Below the pieces are notes generated by a model that saw only the letters and a list, made by a program, of their open reading frames with translations, searched no databases and was not told the origin of the DNA. A stretch of DNA of 64,000 nt from Epinephelus fuscoguttatus (Eukaryota; Chordata; Actinopteri; Perciformes; Serranidae): positions 17,501-81,500 of the forward strand of contig NC_064752.1 in assembly GCF_011397635.1 (NCBI RefSeq), given 5' to 3'. Both the position numbers and the translations under genes were made by a program. Below are positions 44,665-56,500 of this stretch, in pieces (within the stretch, counting starts at the first letter, position 1; every line of letters starts with the position of its first letter).

Positions 44665-45078
44665 GTTCTGAAGAATACACCTTTAGTTTGCTTATAATAT
44701 TTAGTATTGTTTGAGTTAATTTGAGTACTTATTAATGCTTTTATTTTGAAGGTATTGGGTAGCTGGGGCGCACTGGGTGAATCTACATATATGGGTATGC
44801 AGGCATAGGTGAGCCAGGCACCTGGGAGGGTTTATGGTTTTTTACCAGGGCAAGAGAGGCGGCAAAGGCCATTGTTCTTTGTTCGTTTGTTTGCCAGTGG
44901 GAAAATAAACCGAAGAAACTTCATTTTGCCTGGACAATGGACTTTGTTTTTTTGTTTTTTGTTTTTCCTGCGTAAATTAATTCCCTAGGTGCCTCAGTGG
45001 CCGTTTGATTTGATTTTGTCTTAATTTAGTTTAGTTTTTTTTTTTTTTGAGGACAATTGAGGACAAATAGCCGCTACA
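44581..45078 (+). repeat. BEL/Pao 3' LTR
   Basis: 498 bp. It is preceded directly by the purine tract AGGGGCCGGGG and followed by GACTTCC. Longer (TTG)n than the 5' LTR. Confidence 0.9.
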
Positions 45079-45533
45079 GACTTCCTGTTAATAACTGTTT
45101 GTTTGCTCCTCTTTGGATTTCATGTGGAAATCTTACATTTCTTTCCTAATCCACACTGTTAAAATACCACGCCAAGTTTCTCTGCTTTTTGCTAATTATC
45201 GTGTCATTTTGACGACAGTAGTGGTCTGTGTTTATGTGTTTGATGCTGACTTTAACACTGTAAGTCGTGAGTTATGCTGTTGTCCACCTTTCAGAGTGGC
45301 TAATGTGTCCAAATATTGTGTTCAGATCATGATCAGGCATTTTCTGTTAACTGAGTGTAGCTAATCAAGGGCTCCATCATTTGCTCTAAGCTGCCATGCC
45401 TAGTTAAATAGTAATATGCAGCTTCCTCCTTAGTTTAATAAGCCCTACGTTGTTGTAGGAACCTGTTTGTACATTATATTGAAAGATGAGGTATATTGGA
45501 TTGTATGGTGATGTAGTCTGACTGTATGTATAT
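45079..45533. other. Intergenic, no gene seen
   Basis: AT-rich non-coding sequence between the BEL/Pao element and a Tc1 remnant. No repeat family is evident. Confidence 0.4.
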
Positions 45534-45574
45534 ACACTGCTCAAAGAAATGAAGGGAACACTTAAATCACACAT

Positions 45575-45796
45575 TGTAGCGACTTCACAAAACAAAGAGT
45601 CGCTGAGAGGCTGCAGCCGGGCCTTTCCTTTGTCTGACGCGCTTAACGGGAAAAATCACTGAGTTGCAAGGAAAAAATAAGTTTAACTTTTTATTAACGA
45701 AAAAGAAATAATCAACTCATGATACTGTGCACAAACTCATAATCAAAGTGATCACAGTGATCGAAGAAAATAGCGGTCAACAAAAAATACGGCGAC

Positions 45797-45845
<49 letters not shown>

Positions 45846-46023
45846 AGCAGGTGCCTATATTAACCTAATATCCCCGCCCATATCCATATGACCTACTTCC
45901 CTCATCAACATGATCACAAAAAAAAAACCCCTAAATAATATCATAAATAACAAACACCAATATTTAAATTTAAACTGTCATACACCTACAAAAATACCTC
46001 TGAAATCATTCATGGCTCCTACA
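45575..46023 (-). mobile_element. Solo LTR, 449 bp, TSD CACAT
   Basis: TGTAGCGACTTC...GGCTCCTACA flanked by CACAT at 45570-45574 and 46024-46028. A minus-strand AATAAA near 45690 suggests minus orientation. It contains a (CT)n run at ~45799-45841. TG/CA ends and a 5-bp duplication define an LTR left by recombination. Confidence 0.75.
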
Positions 46024-46285
46024 CACATCCCAGATCTTGATGAATGAAATATTCCAGATGAAAATCTTTATTGATTACACCGTGTAATTTGTTGAGAACA
46101 AAATAATGTAAGAACAATCCATTTAAACCAAAATCATTAACTCATTTAGGACTGGATTCAGAATCATAACCCGAAATCAAAGTGGAAAAATCAGATCACA
46201 GGCTGATCCAACTGTGAATTTCCTCAGGACAACTCATCATGTGGCTCAGTAGTGTGTGTGGCCTCCACGTGCCTGTATACATTCC

Positions 46286-47043
46286 TGTTACGCCCCGGTC
46301 TAGGGGTGTGGGTGCGTAACATAAGGACACACAGAAACACGAGAGTAAATGTACAAGTGAGCAATTTATTGCTACACACTCCAAAAACACACTGTACAAT
46401 ATCGCACACAAAATGGAGCAAAAGACGTCAGGGTGAGCCCAGGCCAAAACAACAAACAAAAAGCAACCTGTCTACCGACCGGCGAAATAACTAATCCCTA
46501 ACAAAAACAAAAGAAACAAAAATACAATACTAGGCCTAACTCCCTAGGCTAACGAAAAACAGGAGAAAACAGGTATAACAAAAATAGCAGCTCACCCCTA
46601 CGCCCCGTGCAAACAATAATATGTGACAATGACTATTTACAATATATACAAACGACTCAGTTGGCCCTGCGGCGCTGGTCTGAACAAGAGAATTAATTAT
46701 TTAGCAAGCAAGCTAAATAATCACACGTGGATCACATAACAAAGTACTTATCAATCACAAAACCAGAGAACGATACAATGTGCTGCTGCCATGTACGAGC
46801 GTGGGTCTCTCGGCTTCCGTGTGGCCGGCATTATGAAGGCCGAGCCCCTTGCTCAGCCAATCCCGCCGGAGCAACGTCACGATCGTCCAGCGAATCACCT
46901 GCACACATGGAAACACAACACACACGATCTCTGGACAGAAAGAGAGGGCTGACTCTCCACTAAACATGGTGATCAAATCCATAGACTACATAGACATAAA
47001 CACATACACTTAATACATACACAGGCGGCTGGGGGACGTAACA
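46286..47043 (-). mobile_element. Solo LTR, 758 bp, TSD ATTCC
   Basis: TGTTACGCCCCGG...CCCGACGTAACA-type ends (GGGGGACGTAACA at right). It is flanked by ATTCC at 46281-46285 and 47044-47048. A minus-strand AATAAA near its left end suggests minus orientation. No internal coding remains. Confidence 0.75.
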
Positions 47044-47390
47044 ATTCCCTACAGCATCTGAGCATGCTCCTGATGAGACGACGGATGGTCTCCTGGTGTC
47101 TCCTCCATGCTCTTGACGCTGTGCTGGGAGACACAGCAAACCTTCTGGCCACTGCTCGTATGGATGTGCCATCCTGGAGTAGCTGCACCACTTGAGCAAC
47201 TTCTGTGGGCTGCAGATACCGCCTCATGATACCACTAGTGGTGAGGGCACTGGAAAAATGCAAAACTAGAATCAACCAGAAAGGACGCAGAGAGGGAAAT
47301 GGTCTGCAGCCACCACCTGCAAAACCATTCCTAAATAAGGGTTGTCTTGGTAACTGCCTCTCCTTTCCACCTGTTGTCTGTCCAATTTGA

Positions 47391-48979
47391 GTTTGACTGA
47401 CTTTGAGTTACAGTTACAGTTGCAGTGTAGCTATGTAGATATGTGTGAATGTATATGTACAGCGTGATGTAGTTTGTCATAAGATCCCTGTAGTTCTGAC
47501 TCAGTATGCTGATGTTTAGCTCTTTGTTTAGCTGAGTATTAGCTCTTGTCTTGTTCCCATAAAACCTCACACACCCTCAGAAATAGAAATATCCCTCCCT
47601 GTCACCTTTCCCCTCTGAGTTAGTGTCCTGTTACAAATAGTCAGTGGTGAAAGAAGTAGACAGGGCTGCAAATAATAATTACTTTCATTAATGAGTCATC
47701 TTTCCATTATTTTCTCAGTTATTTGTTTTGTCATTAAAATATCAGAAAATAGTGAAGCATGCCCGTGTAATTTACCAGAGCCAGAGATCTTCAGATATTT
47801 TTATCTGACCAACAACAAACTGAAGATCCAAAGCTATTCAGTTTATCATGTATTAAAAAGCAATGCATCATGTGACTACACAGGCCCAAGGAAATAATGT
47901 CCATGCATCATACTGATGTCTTTGTTTTATTTCCATCCTTCAATCAATGAAAACTACAAAATAAAAAAAACATAAAAACAAAGTTTGAAATACACAAATT
48001 CTTTAATTATGTTTAGATTCTCTCAACAAATGTCCAGCATTTAGACGTGCCCGACAATAGACAGGTCCCACAAAGTTGGCGCGGCAACAAAATATTAAAT
48101 TGTCCATACAGGCCACTTAAACAAATATTTTACATTTAGGGGCTGTATGTTCTTCCTTTGCAACCATGTGTGCTCTGTAGCCATGTTGGCTCTCTGCCGC
48201 CGTACTGCCTCAGCCCATAATGCAACAGGTGTGACCGCTGAACTAGTCATGTGATTTATTAAAGTTGCCTTTTTAGCTTCCTGTTCTTACATTTGTAATC
48301 ACTTTTCAAAACGTTAATGAAATGATGACAGAAAATATAAAAAAGCATTTCAATATTATTTTAGTCAAAAATGTCTCAGACAGTTACAAAAATTCTCATA
48401 TTTAAGAAGGACGAAACAAGTAAATGTTTGGATCTTTAGCTTTAAAAAAAAAGATTAATTCCTGTACAACATTACAGCTTCACCGGTCAGTGGTGCTGTT
48501 GAGAACAGATAGCATTTAATTTCATTCATCTAAACTGTTTGTACTGTGTTGCAGTTATTAGTCTTTGAAGATGGCTGTGTGAAAAATGAGAAAGCAGCTC
48601 TCAGGTTTGAAGGGGAACACCCCCTAAATTACTAATTCCAACATGTTATTTCCATGACCTAGAAGTGTTTAATCAATATGTGTGAACATGAGCTGCTCTC
48701 TATTAAAGACAGAAACCAGAGAAGTTAGTCTGGAACCTGTATAAAGTCTGGAGCTGCTCCGTAGACAATGGCTGTGTCTGACATCACTTACCACTCACCA
48801 TATAGTCCATTATATAGTGACTGAGCCATTTTGTAGTGCAGTCCGAATGTATAGTGGGAATTATTATACTCTATATAGTGAACCGAAAAAGTACAACAGA
48901 TGGTTCCTAACCAAGCATCCACTGAGTCCAGCTGGGTGGATGAGGGTTCTTCCAGTGGAGAAGGATTCATTTCCGTGCT
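47391..48979. other. Intergenic, no gene seen
   Basis: AT-rich sequence with short runs only. 48600-48775 resembles 31700-31870 (AACACC...GTTATTTCCATG, then TATAAAGTCTGGAGCTGCTCC) and is a dispersed repeat. No domain-bearing frame is present. Confidence 0.4.
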
Positions 48980-50463
48980 AATAAAGTGACAAATTTCACT
49001 ATTTTGAGATTAGATCCTGAAAGATTCTTATTTTACTCTCCTGCTATGCTAAAAATTCCTTCAAAGGATCTGGGTGAATTTCCATTTTAAAATATCTGAT
49101 AGTGTTTTGAAGATCAAACACCAATAAGTGGACAAATTAGGACACCGCCAGAGCGAGTGTGCTGAGGATGCAGGAGAAAGTGTGCACCTGTCAGAGTGGA
49201 ATCAACATCTGGGGACATTTTAGTGAGTTTGAGTTTCGCGAAATGACGGTGATGAAGCACCTTAAATTGAATGGGGCCATGCCGGGCACATATGGAGGCG
49301 GTGTGGACCCTGTCAATGGCTCTTCCCCACTGCTCCACCGTCACAGCCTCCCCTAACTCCATCTCCCACACAGGCCTCAGATATTTGAGTGATGGGTCTT
49401 GTAAATGTGAAAAAAACAAAACACCTCTAAATAAAAGACATTGCTCCCCTGTTGCAGGCCTCAAAGAAAACAGTTTCCATGGGTGTTTCTGCAGCCAAGT
49501 TGTGAAAAGAAGGTATATTAATTTTAATATAACTATCAGCTCAATAAATATCAAAAGAATGGTGCATGCTGGATGGGGAGAAGAGGTGGCTGGAGACACT
49601 GGGGCAAGGAGAGAGCCAATCTGCCATCCGTACTTTTCCTAACACCAGACCATATTTACAGACACACTGTGATGGTTACAGTGGGGTTTTTCTTGTAGTG
49701 ACAGGGACATGCTCAGAGATGTCAGGTAACATGAATTATATTTCATTTGTACCAAAGTGGGACTTTGAGCAGTTTTATCAAACTGAGCCTAAACCTGCTT
49801 TATTTGTAAAAAGACATGAGAAACTGACCTCTCACAATATGAGACCTTTAAATGAGCACATTTGCTTTAATGTAGGCCCACTGATCATCCCTGACCTCAT
49901 ATCTGTTTGTTTGTTTGTTTGTTTGTTTGTTTTCTGCTTAACAGTCTTATAATGTGAGAAATGTTCATAATCAAAAGGGTGGTTTTTGTTGTTTTTTTTT
50001 TCGGAAAATAACATCTTTACCTTGAATCAGTGCTACTTTTTGTTTTGATTAAAAGCAGTTAAACTTGTTAACCTCAGCTGTGTCACAATGAACAGTGTTT
50101 AGCTGAACAACCCAAATCAGTAAGCCTCTTCCCCTTTTTTTCCTCCCAGCTCGCGTCACCAGCTTCCTTCCCTCCGCACTCTTTTGGCTTTCCATATACT
50201 ACAACCACTTCTGCTGCCAGGACAGGACACTGCCCACTCTGGCTTCTGCAAAAAACCGAAAGCGTTTATCTATTAATGTTAAACTCTAAGGTGTCGTATA
50301 TAGTTTTGCATTGCGTTGTGCAAGTGTTCAAGAGATATCTGCTGTCGGTTTCTTTAACTTTAAACACCGTCAGTTAGCTAAGTTAGCTCCTCACAGTTAC
50401 AGTTAGCTAAGTTAGCTCCTCACAGTTCGCTCCACCCTTTTCTCTTTCAGTTTGTTAGGAAAC
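48980..50463 (+). promoter_or_regulatory. Upstream region of Ig gene B
   Basis: A duplicate of 14738-15895, with an L1-like fragment inserted at about 49100-49558. The 29-bp promoter repeat has two copies (50371-50427). The same CTCTTTCAG pyrimidine tract lies 13 bp before the start codon. Confidence 0.5.
49100..49558 (-). mobile_element. L1/Tx1-like LINE ORF2 C-terminal fragment
   Basis: The minus strand reads QCLLFRGVLFFSHLQDPSLK and DRVHTASICARHGPIQFKVL, then HFAKLKLTKM. This is the conserved C-terminal part of L1/Tx1-type ORF2 in fish. Both ends are missing, and it carries no poly(A) tail. Confidence 0.6.
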
Positions 50464-50548
50464 ATGTCAGGTCTTCGTGTCAAAGCTCTGGAGCTCCCAT
50501 TCTTGAGTCTCTGTCTGCTGGCTGTGGCTGGAATAATACCTGCACACG
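50464..50548 (+). CDS. Gene B exon 1: signal peptide
   Basis: Identical in sequence to gene A exon 1; donor ACACG|GTAAG. Identity extends hundreds of bp into the intron, which shows a recent duplication or gene conversion. Confidence 0.85.
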
Positions 50549-53500
50549 GTAAGAAAGCTAAAGCTTTCTATGTAGCGTCAGTTTATCAGTGGTAGTTAGC
50601 TTGAAGACACCGTTTCACCTGTTCAAACCAAGGTAACAGTTAGTTAACTAGCTTCATCTGTGTAACGTTACAGGACACACACAGTCTCCCTGGGTCATTT
50701 AGAGGTTCATCATCATTTTGTCAGCTCAGTCCACGAACTTTGTTTTATTACTGTTGGAGAGTTTGTGCTGTTGAAGAGGTTAAATATATATTCAGACGGT
50801 GTTTGATTGTATCTGTGTGTTCATGTTGTGGGGGAGCATCATATTTACAACAGCGTGTTTCAGGTGGTTTAAAGTCTGGTGCTCAGACTGAGCTGGGGAA
50901 GAAAGCCTTCATGGGCTCTGCTCCTCTCACCTGGAATAACCTTTGTAAGGGCGAAGTGCTCGGAAGCTTTATGTACCTCCCTACCTCTTTTCCTCTTTTG
51001 GCTCCTCGCAGTAATGGTGATCCTCCAGAAAAGCTGTGACTTAACATTTATTTGTGCCTTTGTTGAAATTTGTCTGTTGTTGTTTAATTGTTTGTTAAAT
51101 CTCTTGGTTAATTGGTGTTTAGTTTTGTGTCGGGTAGCGATAGTGCCCAGATTGACAGGAAGAAAAGAGGACGCTAGATGAAGTTTGCACCCTTGGTGAG
51201 CAGAGCGAGGTGCGTTCATGATTTTAACTCTTGATAAATGTATTATTAAAATCATTAAATAATGTTTGTAAAGTGACCAATTTGTTTAGCTGCTATGTGG
51301 AGCATGTGTTTTCTATTGTGTATTGATGCATGATGAACAGGATTTAATTGACTGTATTCGTCTTTTTAGTTTCACGGTGTAAATGGTGAGGACGGAGAAT
51401 AAAAATCCACTTTTGCACCCGTAAAGGAAACTCTCTGCGTGTTTCATAAAGCCAAGGGCAGCTACAACCTTCAACAAGAGTTAAAGCTGGGTGAACTGGT
51501 CTCTCATTAGTACAAGGATGAATGAGTCGGTTGGTCATTGGTGATCTAATATTTCAACTTTACTGTATATCTTAAATGTTTTTATTGTGTGGTTGATGGG
51601 CTGTAACTGTTTGTGTGCTACTGTCTTGGCCAGGTGTCCCCTGTAAAAGAGACTGTTAGTCTCAACGGGACTGACCTGCTTAAATATGGGTTAAATAAAT
51701 AGAATATGGTCACTGGTTTAGACACTGTAAGAAGGTGTGAGCTGCTTTAAGCATGTTGCTGAGTTAAAAATCGAATACGACAAACATTGAATAATTTGTT
51801 GAGAACAAAATGACGTAACAACGGTCAGTGGAAACCAAAATCATCAACCCACTGAGGACTGAATTCAAAATCACACTGAAAATCAAAGAAAAATATTGAA
51901 ATCACAGGCTGAGCCCAGCCTGTGATTTCAATATATTATGAGCTGCTGTGATAAAATTAATATCAGTGATATTAATTTTATCACAGCAGCTCATAATGTG
52001 ACTCAGTACTGTGTACTGTATGCACCCCTGATAACGTCTGGTCGTGCTCCTGATGAGCAAACTAATAATTATTAGGCATATTATTTGCTTTAAGTCCAAT
52101 TAATAAGTGACTTTTCTTCTCACAGCAGTCAGTGGTCAGTTGTGCACTGCAGGTTCCCCCTGTGTGGTTTACATATTACATAACCTGATGCTCAGTTTTA
52201 CAGTTTTTCTCCAGTGATTTGAGATATTTCTGATAACAGTGTTCAAAGACTGCAAACACAGTGATGCAGTGTTTAGCCCTGTAATTAATGATTACTTTCA
52301 TTATTGATTAATCTGCAGATTATTTTCTCAATTGATAGTTTAGTACAGTGGTTCCCAACCTTTTTTGTCTTGTGTACCCCTTGAGCCTTTTTGTCATACC
52401 ATGAGTACCCCCTCACTCATACGTGTTCATGATTCTCCAAAAGTAGAACATAACACAACTGAATATTCAACGCAAGTCATTTTCTTCTTTCATCTTCTTA
52501 AATTGAACAATTAATATTCAGGCATTATCTTCTTATTTAACTCATATTAAACATAAAATTATGTTGCCTTCAAGGCAATAAAAATGATAAATATAAGAAA
52601 TAATATTATAGTAAACATTTGTATTATTAATACTGTATTATTAATACTAATATATTATGATTATATTGTTATTAAAGAAAAATAATTAAGTTGAAATTAG
52701 AAAAAAATAAGAATAAATAAAAATTTGTCTTTCCTGGCAGCTTTTTGCAAAATAAAATATGCTCGTTTATGTCCGACACATCTTTGTAACGAACGAAGGC
52801 CAGGAGCTGAGCATCACCACTCACACCTGTCATTTCATCCAGCTGCAAAGCGAACTGACCGGCTTGTTTCATTTTTTTCACCACTTGTCCAATAATATTA
52901 ACCGACGGGACACGGTGTTGTTCGACAGGGGGACTTTCTTGAGTGTGTCGGCTGCTTTCTTGTCAATCATAATTTCAGCCATAACCGCTGCTGCAGGGAG
53001 AATGAGCTCTTCAAGAATTGAGTGAGGCTTTTTTGATTTCGCCACGAGCAGAGATACGGCGTAAGATGCCTCCAGTGCTTTGCTTGACACACTCGTGGCT
53101 TTCATCATTACAGTCTGTCTTGACTTAAATTCCGACAGCTTACGTTTGTAAAATTCCTCAGTTTTACCGACACTTTCCGAGTGTTTGGTGCTCTGGTGTC
53201 GCTGTAAATGGGCTGGCTTCATGGAGTTATTTGCCAGGACTTCACCGCAAAAGAAGCACTGAGGCTGCGGTGGGTCCGCAGACGTAGAAGTGAATCCATA
53301 TAAAATATAGTTTTCACTATACTGCTTTGGTTTAGGTTTGGCATCTTTCTTGCGTTTGTCGACGGGCTCCTTTCCCCCTCCTGGATCCACAGCAACTGGA
53401 CGTTTCAGCCATTTATCCATATTTACCTGCAGGTAAACAGGTTCCCGCAGATTTTGGTATGGCTGTGCCACAGGTTATTGTCTCCCCAGGGACACAAGTC

Positions 53501-56500
53501 ATAGCGCACACGTACCATTTTATTGACGGACTTATGAAATGACGGAGAATATTTTTTATTATCTTGGAAATAAATTCTTAATTTTTCCACGTACCCCCTG
53601 CAATGTGCCTGCTTGGGAAACACTGGTTTAGTATATGAAATAATAAATAGTGAAATGACATTCATAATATTTCAGAGCCCAATGTGATGTCTTCAGTATT
53701 CTTGTTTTGCCTGAGTAACAATACAAAACCTTGAGATAATCAATTTATTCTCGTACATGACAAAGAAAAGCAGGAAATCTTTGTATTTCAAATCTGAAAG
53801 GAGAAAATGTTTCACATGTTTACTTGAAAACTGACTGAGAGGATTGATTGATTTGCATATTCAGTTTATTTGAGTTGATTGATGAGAAGTTTCACATTGG
53901 AGATGAGGCTAATCCACATCCAGACCCTGAGTATTTTCAAAAGGCCTATTGTAAGGCCGTCCCTCCACGTTCTCATTCCTTTATAGATCATAAAGTTCTC
54001 TCAGTTTGGAGGTGCTCATGCTCCACCTGGTGATGGTGATGGAGATAATTATTTGTTGTCCACAATGGCAAGACAAAATGATATAACCACTGTGCTGGTG
54101 CAGCAACAAGATCTCTAATCTTTGTCGCTGAGAGAGATTCAAGTGTTTGATGGAGACCCTCTGCAGTTTCCTGCCTGTATGAGAGTCTTTGAGCACAGTA
54201 CTGAAGAAAAGACAGATGATGCAACAGACTGTCTGCACCTCCTGGAGCAGTTCACCACTGGGGGATAAACAAGAGCTTTTGTCAAACAGGGGTCAACAAA
54301 TAGCTGCAGACAGAGGATGTAACCTGACCTGACTTTCTGTGTTTTAACATAATGATTAAAATATGCTTCATCTTTCAGGGTCAGGTGACGTCACAGTGGT
54401 CGTCAAAGAAGGGAGTGATGCTGTGTTACCCTGTTCCCTCAGCACCAAGGAGAGCATTTCAGCAAAGCTCTTTGACTGGAGGAAAGCTGCTCAGATAGAT
54501 GGTCATCGGAAGGAGGTGTTCATGTATGATGCAGGAAGCCATTACAACAACAGGCGTCCAGGTCAGAGTGAGGAGTTCAAAGGTCGAGTCTTTCATTTTA
54601 AAGAAGAACTGAAACACGGCAACGCCTCCATCATCATCAGAAGTACGAAGGTGACTGACAGTGGAGACTACACCTGTGATTTTCCACGTCTTCAGCCACG
54701 TCAAACATTCCACATTAAGCTTGTTGTTGGTGAGTAAAACAATTAATTCTTGATTTATTCTTTGTGAATCTCTACTTATCATTTTAGGTTTAACCCCTGA
54801 CTTTCATTTTATTATATCCTCCTGTTTGTTAGATAAAAAAAAACCCACAGTGACCTGCTGTTTCAAGTAATCACAGAGACTTTATGAAATATGAAACTAT
54901 TTATTTATGAGCTGTTTTTTTTTTAAAAAAAAAAAATATTTGTGTCTTCGTCTTGGAGCTGAGAGTCACAGTCTGTCTCAACACTCTGACTTCCCTACCC
55001 AAACACATTGTTGGTTTTCATCTTGTCATGGTATTTATTGACAGTAAAAACGATAGAATGACACCAGCCTAATCTTTTGAGGTCTGATTTCATGTCTCAC
55101 TGAGGCGATGGCATATTTCTAACATAAGTAGAATGCACCCCAGGCAAATCCCTGGACCACAAACAGATCACAGGGGATAAATATGATCAGTCAACAGGGA
55201 GCACCAACAGTGATGTTAAGACAGTGGCTGGTTACAATTTTAGGAACATTTCAGTGGACATAGACAAAGACCTTTCTTGTAATTTTAATCTGCAATGTTT
55301 TGGTATCAAAAATTGACAGTCCTAGTTACTCTTCAAACATTGCTGCATGTGCTAACAGTGGCCCTGAGAGCTTAACTCAATGCTTATTAAAAATATCTTT
55401 ACCAATCTGACAACACATACACAGCATGTAGAAAAAAACAATGGTAATAGAGAAAAAAACTTGTTTGTCACCCATCACTGGTTCTGATTTATTCATTCTA
55501 TGGTCAGATAACACAAGCCTGTGGCGCAATTAATTGTGTGTACTTCATCAGATTATTTGAATTTGGAGGCTAATATCAACCTAAAGGCTAATGCTAGCAG
55601 ACAGACAGGGATGTAAAAGCTCTGCCATAATCTGTTATTACCCATCATGTTAATTTGTTTTTAATGATTAAACGACATATTTTAGAGCATTTAATTGTTT
55701 TTTTACTAATTTTCATTTTTTAATGATTAACTTTACAGAACACGCTTATAGATTATGCATGTATAAGTAGAGATGTACTCATAGAAGTAGAGTAACTATC
55801 TTTCAGTGGGTGTAGTGCTCTTTGTTCAAGTACCACACACACCTATGACAAGCTTGCATGTGTGGAGTGCATGGTTAAGTTGTGGCTTGTTTTGAAGGCA
55901 GTGTAAGCACTGCCCCTATGGTGGCAAGTTTACATACCTTTATCCAGTGGTTCCCAAGTGGTGGGTTGTGGTCCAGAAGTGGGTTGTGGGTCCTTCTGAA
56001 TGGACCTCAAGTGACTCACAAATATGTCAAGTTTGTGACAAACCACACTTTATTTTTAAGTATAGTGAATTTCCAGCACAGAGCTTTTATTTTGAAGTGC
56101 CGTTTTCTGCCATAGAGTGAGTGACTTATAGACAGCCACTTGGCAGAAACAGCAAACTACCAATCACATGGTCAAACACAAGTGTGACGCTAAATGTAAT
56201 GAACTGTGGGACTAACAGGTCCACAGTCAGCTGCTTGTCGGGGTTCCATTCCCCTGAAGGGAATTATTTTTCAACTTTCACCGGCTCACTACACATTATC
56301 CCGCTTAGAACATGGCTTACTACTTACTTCTTTTAGTTGTTTGTGCCGGTTTGCTCCTGACGGTCCTGCGATTTTCTCTTCCTGTCTTTTTTTTTTTTTT
56401 TTTTTTTTTTTGATGGGGACATGTCATTTTTAGCCAAACATCAAGCATTTTGTCCTCGCCAAAAATGATAAATGTTAAATGTCCTGAAAATCCTGCATTT

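Larger units (their letters stand above)
45534..47390 (-). mobile_element. Internally deleted Tc1/mariner element split by two solo LTRs
   Basis: The left terminus reads ACACTGCTCAAAGAAATGAAGGG. On the minus strand the frame from 47231 reads [20 protein letters not shown], then [20 protein letters not shown], a helix-turn-helix. It passes at once into [16 protein letters not shown], the transposase C-terminus, so the catalytic core was deleted. Solo LTRs at 45575-46023 and 46286-47043 split it further. It is related to the remnants at 3933, 17993 and 51768. Confidence 0.75.

Noticed and set aside
46286..47043. TGTTACG/CGTAACA inverted termini as a DNA transposon
   Set aside because: TG...CA ends, a 5-bp duplication and a poly(A) signal near one end fit a solo LTR better; the terminal inverted match is only about 7 bp.
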